Below, piece after piece: positions 57,472 through 64,000 of a stretch of 64,000 nt of DNA; the stretch's first letter is position 1, and each line of letters begins with the position of its first letter. Source of the DNA: Rhodococcus sp. ABRD24 (GTDB taxonomy: Bacteria; Actinomycetota; Actinomycetes; Mycobacteriales; Mycobacteriaceae); the NCBI RefSeq assembly GCF_004328705.1, contig NZ_CP035319.1:5022001-5086000 (forward strand). Direction: 5' to 3'. Under the pieces are notes generated by a model. It had not been told where the DNA came from. It searched no databases and saw only the letters and a program-made list of their open reading frames with translations. The position numbers and the translations under genes are program-made.

Positions 57472-57569
57472 GGCTGTGGTTGCGTCTCCGTGTTGCTTTT
57501 GCGCAGCAGGCTGCACAAAATTGCTACCCGGACCATGAGCGCATTCCGCTGACCGACTTCGGAGGACCC

Positions 57570-59732
57570 TTGAGCAAGCCACCTCGGATCGAAACCGAAG
57601 AGAAGACCGCGGGCAATCGCACCCGGGGTCGATTGCGCTGGCTGCTCCCGGCGCTACTGGTTCTTGTGTGGTTGGCGATCGGTGGGTTCGGCGGTCCGTT
57701 CGCCGGCAAACTCGGAGAGGTTCAGTCCAACGACAACACCTCGTTCCTGCCCGCTTCGGCCGAGGCCACTGAAGCCGGGAAGCTGTACGCCGGCTTCACC
57801 GACACCCGCTATGTGCCGGCGATCGTCGTGGCCGAGCGTGAATCAGGCACTACTGCGTCTGATTCGGAGTTTCTCGCCCGAACCGGTTCCGCAGTGGCGG
57901 GGCAGGACGGTTTCGGCGAGCAGGTATCCCCGCCGATTCCCTCGCAGGACGGCCGTGCGCTGCAGATGATAGTTCCGGTCGATTCGACGCTCGATGTCGG
58001 TGACAGTGTCGCGACGCTGCGGACCGATCTCACCGGAGCGCCGGATGGGCTCGAGGTGCTGGTCACCGGTCCCGCCGGCCAGGTCGCCGATCTCACCACG
58101 GCGTTCAAGGGAATCGACGGACTGTTGTTGCTGGTCGCTGGCGCGGTGGTGCTGCTCATTCTCGTCGTGGTCTATCGCAGTCCGCTGCTGCCGTTTCTCG
58201 TGCTGTCGTCGGCGGTGTTCGCCCTGGGTCTCGCGAGCCTGCTCGTGTACCTGCTCGCCGATGTCGGGGCGATCGCCCTCAACGGGCAGAGCCAGGGCAT
58301 TCTGTTCATCCTGGTGTTCGGAGCCGCCACCGACTATGCGCTGCTGCTGGTATCCCGGTACCGGGAGGAGTTGCGCAACGAACCCGACCGGTTCGACGCG
58401 ATGAAGCGGGCCTGGCGTGCGACGCTCGAACCTGTCGCGGCATCCGCGGGCACTGTCATCGCGGGCGTGCTGTGCCTGCTGCTGTCGGACCTGAACTCCA
58501 ATCGCGGGCTGGGGCCGGTGGCGGCGCTGGGCATCGCGGCGTCGTTCGTGGCGTCGATGACTTACCTGCCGGCGGTGCTCGTGCTGTTCGGCCGGGTGGC
58601 GTTCTGGCCCAAGCGTCCAGCGTTCGACCCGGCCCACGCCGACCGCGACGAGACCTCCGACCATCGCTTCTGGGGTGGTCTGGCGAAGAAGGTGGGTGCG
58701 CACCCGCGTCGGTTCTGGGTTGCGTCGAGCCTGGTGCTTGTCGCGTTCGCGCTGCTGCTGCCACAGTTCAAGTCGAGCGGTGTTGCGCAGTCCGAGATTT
58801 TCCTGCTCGACGTCGACTCCGTGGCCGGTCAGCAGGTGCTCGGCGAGCACTTCGACGCGGGCACCGGTTCGCCGGCGATCGTGATCGCGGACGCCGGTGC
58901 GGCTGATCAGGTGCTGGCCGCATCCCGAGTCGACGGGGTCAGCGAGGTTCGGGCCGTCACCGCGCCGGGCGATGCGGCACCGCGTGTGGTCGACGGCCGG
59001 ATTGCAATCCGAGCGACGCTCACCGACCCGGCAGACTCTTTGACCGCCGAGCAGACGATCGAGCGGTTGCGGGACTCCGTGCATGCGGTGCCCGGCGCCG
59101 ACGCACTGGTCGGCGGGCCGACCGCGACGGATCTGGACACCAAGAACACATCCGTACGGGACCGGACGGTGATCATCCCGGTGGTGATCCTGGTGGTGTT
59201 CGCCATCCTTGCGCTCCTGCTGCGCGCCCTGCTGGCGCCGCTGATCCTGATGGCCACGGTGGTGCTCTCGTTCGCGGCAACCCTCGGCGTTTCGTCGCTG
59301 GTGTTCGATCATCTCTTCGGTTTCCCGGGCGCCGACCCGGTGGTGCCGCTGTTCGCCTTCGTGTTCCTGGTCGCGCTCGGGATCGACTACAACATCTTCC
59401 TGATGACGCGGGTGCGTGAGGAGTCGATCCGGTTCGGTACCCGCCGTGGCACGTTGCGGGCGCTCACCGTGACCGGCGGTGTGATCACCTCGGCGGGCGT
59501 GGTGCTCGCGGCGACGTTCTCCGCGCTTGCGGTCATCCCGCTGCTGTTCCTCGCGCAGATTGCCTTCATCGTCGCGTTCGGCGTCCTGTTGGACGCGCTG
59601 CTCGTGCGGTCGCTGCTGGTACCCGCGCTCACGATCGACATCGGCCGGAGGATCTGGTGGCCGAGTCGGCTGGCATCTGCTCCGGAGCCTCCGAAGACGC
59701 CGCCCGTGAAGCTGGAATCGACTCTCCATTAG
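57570..59732 (+). CDS. MMPL-family RND transporter
   Basis: 720 residues with two sets of membrane helices around two extracytoplasmic loops. N-terminal helix [22 protein letters not shown] starts the protein, then a loop of about 150 residues, helices with the RND patterns [21 protein letters not shown] and [18 protein letters not shown], a central linker, and the second half with [18 protein letters not shown], the equivalent of the mycobacterial DY pair for proton relay (Asp-Tyr seen in both halves). Family members export lipids or siderophores in mycobacteria; the substrate is not readable. TTG at 57570 has ggagga upstream. Confidence 0.93.
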   Translation: MSKPPRIETEEKTAGNRTRGRLRWLLPALLVLVWLAIGGFGGPFAGKLGEVQSNDNTSFLPASAEATEAGKLYAGFTDTRYVPAIVVAERESGTTASDSEFLARTGSAVAGQDGFGEQVSPPIPSQDGRALQMIVPVDSTLDVGDSVATLRTDLTGAPDGLEVLVTGPAGQVADLTTAFKGIDGLLLLVAGAVVLLILVVVYRSPLLPFLVLSSAVFALGLASLLVYLLADVGAIALNGQSQGILFILVFGAATDYALLLVSRYREELRNEPDRFDAMKRAWRATLEPVAASAGTVIAGVLCLLLSDLNSNRGLGPVAALGIAASFVASMTYLPAVLVLFGRVAFWPKRPAFDPAHADRDETSDHRFWGGLAKKVGAHPRRFWVASSLVLVAFALLLPQFKSSGVAQSEIFLLDVDSVAGQQVLGEHFDAGTGSPAIVIADAGAADQVLAASRVDGVSEVRAVTAPGDAAPRVVDGRIAIRATLTDPADSLTAEQTIERLRDSVHAVPGADALVGGPTATDLDTKNTSVRDRTVIIPVVILVVFAILALLLRALLAPLILMATVVLSFAATLGVSSLVFDHLFGFPGADPVVPLFAFVFLVALGIDYNIFLMTRVREESIRFGTRRGTLRALTVTGGVITSAGVVLAATFSALAVIPLLFLAQIAFIVAFGVLLDALLVRSLLVPALTIDIGRRIWWPSRLASAPEPPKTPPVKLESTLH

Positions 59733-59742
59733 GCTCGTTCCC

Positions 59743-60984
59743 ATGCAGTCTTGGTCCGACACCGCTGTCCCGTCCGTGCCCGGTCAGGGCCCGCCCCTGC
59801 GTCTCTACGACACCGCGGATCGGCAGGTGCGACCGGTCACTCCCGGCGCGACGGCGAAGATGTATGTGTGCGGCATCACGCCGTACGACGCGACCCATCT
59901 CGGTCACGCCGCCACCTATCTGACCTTCGACCTGGTGAACCGGATCTGGCTCGACGCCGGACACGATGTCCACTACGTCCAGAACGTCACCGATGTCGAC
60001 GATCCGCTGTTCGAGCGGGCCGCGCGGGACGGCGAGGACTGGATGGTGCTGGGCATGCGCGAGACCGCGCTGTTCCGCGAGGACATGGAGGCGCTGCGGG
60101 TCCTGCCTCCGCGCGACTACATCGGTGCGGTCGAGTCCGTAGACGAAGTCGTCGAACTCGTCGAGAAGTTCGTCGCCTCGGGTGCGGCGTACGTCGTAGA
60201 CGACGCCGAGTACCCGGACGTCTATTTCCGGGCGGATGCCACAAAGCAGTTCGGTTACGAGTCCGGCTACGACCGTGCCACGATGGATCACTTCTTCGCC
60301 GAACGTGGCGGCGACCCGGACCGCCCGGGCAAGCAGGATCCGCTCGACGCGCTGGTGTGGCGTGCGCAGCGGCCCGGTGAGCCGTCGTGGCCGTCGCCGT
60401 TCGGACCGGGCCGGCCCGGCTGGCACATCGAGTGTGCGGCAATTGCGTTGAACCGCATCGGGTCAGAAGCCGACATCCAGGGCGGCGGCAGTGACCTGAT
60501 CTTCCCGCACCACGAATACTCGGCAGCGCACGCCGAGGCTGCCACCGGCGAGCAGCGTTTCGCACGGCACTACGTACACACCGGAATGATCGGTCTGGAC
60601 GGCGAGAAGATGTCCAAGAGTCGCGGCAATCTGGTGTTCGTGTCGAAGTTGCGTGCCGAGGGAGTGGACCCCGCCGCAATCCGGCTGGGATTGCTGTCCG
60701 GGCACTACCGCACCGACCGCGCGTGGACGGATCAGGTCCTTTCGGAAGCAGAGGCCCGGCTCACGTTGTGGCGCAAGGCCGCTGCGCTCGAATCCGCCCC
60801 GTCCGTGGAGGATACCGTTGCCCGACTGCGGCAGCACCTGGCCGACGATCTTGATACACCGAAGGCATTCGACGCGATCGACGGCTGGTCGCGGCGCGCG
60901 CTCGAGCATCGCGGCCCCGACACATCGGCTCCGGCCGCGCTCGCGACGGCCATCGATGCTCTGCTCGGCGTCCCGCTGCGCTGA
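59743..60984 (+). CDS. mshC: Mycothiol ligase MshC
   Basis: Joins cysteine to glucosaminyl-inositol in mycothiol synthesis; a cysteinyl-tRNA-synthetase relative. Zinc Cys43 ([11 protein letters not shown]), HIGH-type HLGH at 52-55 and KMSKS at 289-293 (EKMSKSRGN) are intact. 413 residues, normal for MshC and shorter than CysS since the anticodon domain is missing. It lies ten bases after the MMPL stop; in M. tuberculosis Rv2130c is the ortholog. The ATG follows the last sense gene closely, so it may be cotranscribed with the MMPL gene. Confidence 0.96.
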   Translation: MQSWSDTAVPSVPGQGPPLRLYDTADRQVRPVTPGATAKMYVCGITPYDATHLGHAATYLTFDLVNRIWLDAGHDVHYVQNVTDVDDPLFERAARDGEDWMVLGMRETALFREDMEALRVLPPRDYIGAVESVDEVVELVEKFVASGAAYVVDDAEYPDVYFRADATKQFGYESGYDRATMDHFFAERGGDPDRPGKQDPLDALVWRAQRPGEPSWPSPFGPGRPGWHIECAAIALNRIGSEADIQGGGSDLIFPHHEYSAAHAEAATGEQRFARHYVHTGMIGLDGEKMSKSRGNLVFVSKLRAEGVDPAAIRLGLLSGHYRTDRAWTDQVLSEAEARLTLWRKAAALESAPSVEDTVARLRQHLADDLDTPKAFDAIDGWSRRALEHRGPDTSAPAALATAIDALLGVPLR

Positions 60985-61012
60985 GTGATGTCGCTGTGCG
61001 GCCGGGTGCCGG

Positions 61013-62290
61013 TCACAGACGCGTGAACCGCCCGAGATCCTGCTCGAACTCGGAGAGGATCTCGGCGGTCAGCGTCGGCCGGGTGTCGGCGATTGCGGCC
61101 AGATAGTCCTCGGTGTTCGCGGGTCGGCCCTCGCGTTCGGACACCTCGCGTTCGAACGCCGCCTGCGAGCCCTTCCGGGACGCGAATTCGATGTCGGCGG
61201 GGGTGAACAGCTCGCTGGCCTCGACCAGACGATCGAGATCGACGTGGGCGGTAGCGGTTCCGAGATACCGCTGCCACACCGCGCGTCGGGCGGGGGCGTC
61301 AGGCGGGCCGACGGGAATGATGTAGTCGAAGCGGCCGGGGCGCAGGAAGGCCGAATCGAGCGAGTGCACGGAGTTGGTAGCGCACACGAGGAGTCTGCGG
61401 TCGGACTCCCGGAAGGCAGGAATCAACTTGAGCAGCTCGTTGGTCACCCCGTGGGCCGGGTTGGTGGCGAGTCCGGTCCGGGCGCTGGCGATCTCCTCGA
61501 CCTCGTCGATGAAGAGCACCACCTCCTCGAGTTGCGTCAGCTCCGCAAACACATCGCGGAGTGAGGCCGCGAGGCCACCGCTCGTGGCCGCGGCGAGCCG
61601 GGACGGGAACAACTCCACGAACGGCCATTCGAGGCGCGACGCGACCGCCTTGGCGAAACTGGTCTTGCCGGTGCCGGGTGGACCGAACAAGATGACCGCC
61701 TTCGGTGGCTGCACCCCGTATCGATCGGCCAAATCCGGGTTCTCGAGCGGCGAGACGATACGACGTTCGATGACGTCCTTCACACCCTCCATTCCCGACA
61801 TCGTCTGCCACAGCCCGGCGGGCATGACGCGTCCGCCGAGCTCATTGAGGAGCGTCTTGTCGGGGCCGACGGGTTCGAGTAGTTCGTAGTAGACGAGACC
61901 GTCGCGGCGTAGGTAGCCGGAGTGCTCGAACGCCGCGGACCCGGTCGCGGCCTCGGGGAGCATCGCGGAGATGCGGCGCGCGCCGGCGGATCGAAGACGC
62001 CGTTCCAGGTTGCCGAGCATTGCGCTGCCGATACCCCGGTTCCGCCAGCGAGCGCCGAGGGCGACCAACAGGATCCAGGCGCGCTCGCCATGTACCTGTG
62101 CTACCGCCATTCCGACCAGTTCGTCGCCGACCGCGGCGACCACTGCAGGCTGGCCCGCACGCGCAGCGGCCATCACCTCGGCGAGGGTGAACACCGGTTC
62201 CGGAGACCCCGGCGCCCGACTCTGGTCCCAGATCTGGATCGCCTGATCCAGATCGTCGCTGTGGAAGTCTCGCAAACGCCATACCGTCAT
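61013..62290 (-). CDS. GNAT acetyltransferase-AAA ATPase fusion
   Basis: 425 residues. Residues 1-135 are a GNAT domain with the acetyl-CoA loop RNRGIGSAML (83-92). Residues 150-425 are an AAA+ ATPase: Walker A GPPGTGKT (203-210), Walker B VVLFIDEVEE (257-266), sensor CATNSVHSLD and arginine finger in RPGRFD. An AAA+ unfoldase/remodeller tied to an acetyltransferase is unusual, but such fusions occur in actinobacteria. Substrate unknown. ATG at 62290; it converges on mshC and is divergent from the deaminase gene. Confidence 0.9.
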   Translation of the reverse strand: MTVWRLRDFHSDDLDQAIQIWDQSRAPGSPEPVFTLAEVMAAARAGQPAVVAAVGDELVGMAVAQVHGERAWILLVALGARWRNRGIGSAMLGNLERRLRSAGARRISAMLPEAATGSAAFEHSGYLRRDGLVYYELLEPVGPDKTLLNELGGRVMPAGLWQTMSGMEGVKDVIERRIVSPLENPDLADRYGVQPPKAVILFGPPGTGKTSFAKAVASRLEWPFVELFPSRLAAATSGGLAASLRDVFAELTQLEEVVLFIDEVEEIASARTGLATNPAHGVTNELLKLIPAFRESDRRLLVCATNSVHSLDSAFLRPGRFDYIIPVGPPDAPARRAVWQRYLGTATAHVDLDRLVEASELFTPADIEFASRKGSQAAFEREVSEREGRPANTEDYLAAIADTRPTLTAEILSEFEQDLGRFTRL

Positions 62291-62416
62291 GTGCGGTCAC
62301 CTCGACTCGGTCGGAAGCGGTCGATCCCAGTAGACACCCGCGAGAGATCGGTGCCGAAAGTGCTGTGGCAGATATCACCGGGCCGGTAAGTTGTGGATAG
62401 GCGCACTGTGGCATGG

Positions 62417-62500
62417 CGCAAGCGCACCGGAACACGACGCAAGCGCATATGAACACGGCGCAAGCGCATATGAACGCAGCGCAAGCGCACCGGGACGCGC
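62417..62500 (+). repeat. Four 21-bp tandem repeats upstream of the deaminase
   Basis: Four head-to-tail copies of cgcaagcgca(c/t)nngnacnc-type units: 62417-62437, 62438-62458, 62459-62479, 62480-62500. Each is 21 bp, so reading frames pass through as seven-residue repeats. They end 16 bases before the deaminase GTG. Confidence 0.95.
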
Positions 62501-62516
62501 TGGAGGCGAATCGACC

Positions 62517-63083
62517 GTGACACCAGACGAACTCATGAACGAGGCCTGTCGGCTGGCGATCGAGTCGGTGACCAACGACTGGGGCGGGCCGTTCGGGGCG
62601 GTCATCGCGCGTGACGGCGAAATTGTGGCGCGGGGACAGAATCGCGTTCTGCTGACGGGGGACATCACGGCCCACGGTGAGATCGAAGCGATTCGCAAGG
62701 CTGTGCAGGTTCTCAACGCAGAGGCGCCCAGTATCTCCGGCGCGCACCGCAACGACTCGACATTGGAGTTGGTGCCCCGGCCCGAGGGTTCACCGGATCG
62801 GGTGCCCGAACGCGCCAGGATGCTGATGGGGATGGAGATCTACAGCAGCGGGGCGCCGTGCCCCATGTGCATGAGCGCGATCTACTGGTCCCGGCTGGAC
62901 GCGGTGTACTTCGCGAGCGATCTGGAGGCGACGAGCCGCATCGGATTCGACGACGCGTTCCAGTACGAGGACTTCGCGCGGCCGCTCGGGGACAGGTCGA
63001 TCAGGATCGAGCAGGTTCGCGCCGACCTTGGCGCCGCCGCGTATGCCGCCTGGGTCGACAAGTCCGACAAGCATCCGTATTGA
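62517..63083 (+). CDS. Nucleoside/guanine deaminase-type enzyme
   Basis: 188 residues of the cytidine deaminase-like fold. Zinc ligands: HGEIEA (His and catalytic Glu) and APCPMCMSAI (two Cys). The family includes guanine deaminase and tRNA adenosine deaminase; the loop SDLEATSRIGFDDAF suggests the guanine deaminase-like branch but is not decisive. GTG at 62517 has ggagg at 62502. A longer frame to 62391 would add a repeat-rich N-terminus. It is divergent from the GNAT-AAA gene. Confidence 0.9.
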   Translation: MTPDELMNEACRLAIESVTNDWGGPFGAVIARDGEIVARGQNRVLLTGDITAHGEIEAIRKAVQVLNAEAPSISGAHRNDSTLELVPRPEGSPDRVPERARMLMGMEIYSSGAPCPMCMSAIYWSRLDAVYFASDLEATSRIGFDDAFQYEDFARPLGDRSIRIEQVRADLGAAAYAAWVDKSDKHPY

Positions 63084-63084
63084 C

Positions 63085-63884
63085 ATGACGCTGCCAGAGG
63101 CCGTGTCGCCCCGCGGACCAACCGCGACGGTTGTGGTCACCCACCGACTCCGGCCCGGCCGTGAGCCGGACTTTCGACATTGGCAGGGTGAGATGGATGC
63201 TGCGGCAGCCACTTTCGCAGGATTCGTCGGCACCGAGGTCAGCCGTCCCGTGGGGTCGCGGACGGAATGGTCTGTCGTGTACCGGTTCGACTCCGTCGTG
63301 CATCTCGAGCGGTGGCTGAACAGCGGGCAGCGCAGTGACCTGGTCGATCGCGGGGCGGGGCTGTTCCAAGCGCCGCCCGCTCAGCACGTTCTGGTCGAAG
63401 CCGATGCATGCGATGCAGTGACGGTTGTGGTCTCGCATCCGCCTGTGCCTGGACGGGAAGCGGAGTTTCTCGACTGGCAGCAACGAATCACTCAGGCGGA
63501 GAGGAAGTTTCCGGGGTTTCGGGGATCAGAGTTGCATGCGCCGATCCCGGGCCTCCAGGACGACTGGACCATTCTGTTCACGTTCGACTCCCAAGAGCAT
63601 CTCGACCGATGGTTCGATTCGCCCGAGCGTGCTGCGCTCCTGACAGAGGGGCGAGCGTTCAAGGATTTCAGCGTCAGCCCTATCCCGCGCCCGTACGGAT
63701 CGTGGTTTCCGTCGGACGCTGGCGCACACGCTCAGGTGCAGGCGTGGAAGACGGCTCTCTCGGTGCTCGTCGGTCTGTACCCGCTCGTGGTGGTCCTGAC
63801 GATCACACTCGACGAGTTGTCGCCCTCGCCGCCGCTGCATTCTGGCTGCTCACGACAGTGGTGTGGACGCTGCCGAGCCGGTGA
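63085..63884 (+). pseudogene. Antibiotic-biosynthesis-monooxygenase-like gene with frameshift
   Basis: Starts two bases after the deaminase stop (MTLPEAVSPRGPTATV). It has two ABM domains (VVVTHRLRPGREPDFRHWQ and VVVSHPPVPGREAEFLDWQ), each with a WxxxY/F...FDS pattern, and a C-terminal membrane segment (TALSVLVGLYPLVVVLTI). After LDE the frame goes on without stop to the window end in unnatural sequence, while the frame one base back gives VVALAAAAFWLLTTVVW and a stop at 63884. A deletion of 3n+1 bases near 63800-63812 is implied. Function, if intact, would be an oxygenase or heme-degrading-like protein; unknown. Confidence 0.75.
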
Positions 63885-63945
63885 CTCGGTGCAGGAACGG
63901 CGGATTGCCGGATTCGGGCGAACCCGCCGACTACTGTCGGCCGGT

Positions 63946-64000
63946 ATGAGCCGTCGCCTTGGGACAGTCCTGGCCGCAGTAGTCCTTGCTCTCGGGGGCG
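63946..64000 (+). CDS. Start of a secreted protein, cut by window edge
   Basis: ATG at 63946 opens MSRRLGTVLAAVVLALGG, a signal-peptide-like N-terminus. Only 18 residues are visible, so no family can be named. Confidence 0.5.
   Translation, partial: MSRRLGTVLAAVVLALGG

Noticed and set aside
62417..62500. CRISPR array
   Set aside because: Units are 21 bp head to tail without spacers.

Overview
This is a high-GC actinobacterial chromosome segment, most likely from Rhodococcus or a close Nocardiaceae relative (Mycobacteriales). The evidence is mycolate-type fatty acid genes (mabA-like fabG followed by inhA), mycothiol synthesis (mshC), RipA-type peptidoglycan hydrolase, an IdeR/DtxR-type iron box, many GTG/TTG starts, and gene order that follows the Mycobacterium tuberculosis map as I remember it. 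No transposase, phage gene, rRNA or CRISPR array was seen. One tRNA gene is present (tRNA-Leu, anticodon GAG).

Block 1 (about 1-30.4 kb) follows Rv1466 to Rv1496 of M. tuberculosis: sufT-like gene, [DUF1990, Ku, a secreted phosphodiesterase, lycopene cyclase and an SDR inserted], an ABC-F ATPase with a small HTH partner, acnR and aconitase, a Rv1476-like membrane protein, ripA, the moxR/DUF58/VWA trio, fabG-inhA-hemH, NfeD/SPFH pair, SatD-like pair, TVP38, and methylmalonyl-CoA mutase (mutA-mutB) with its chaperone meaB. Block 3 (about 44-61 kb) follows Rv2141c to Rv2130c: M20 peptidase, PEBP protein, pyrD, lppL, [heme uptake operon hmuO-T-U-V and an aldo/keto reductase inserted], uppP, a three-gene phosphatase/zinc/kinase-like cassette, [a secreted DUF11 protein and an MMPL transporter inserted], and mshC.

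Block 2 (about 30.4-43.8 kb) between them is accessory: a MalT-like LuxR regulator with lower GC, a secreted RCC1-repeat protein, a gamma-butyrolactone-receptor-like TetR with a matching operator, a nucleoside hydrolase, a YhhN lysoplasmalogenase, a broken class II glutamine amidotransferase, a saccharopine-dehydrogenase-like enzyme, an SDR fused to a zinc ribbon and lacking the catalytic tyrosine, and a subtilase with no export signal. After mshC come a GNAT-AAA fusion, a deaminase preceded by 21-bp tandem repeats, and a frameshifted monooxygenase-like gene; a new gene starts at the right edge.

The most interesting signals are: secreted proteins ending in GSLGS, one with a slippage-prone 9-bp repeat tract; the ScbR-like regulator with an A-factor-type palindrome; a nested palindromic element between acn and acnR; a recurrent GTGGCCACCCACCCC terminator; the kinase/phosphatase/zinc cassette next to mshC; and two genes that look broken by deletions. 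All homology statements come from motif recognition by eye; no database search was run.
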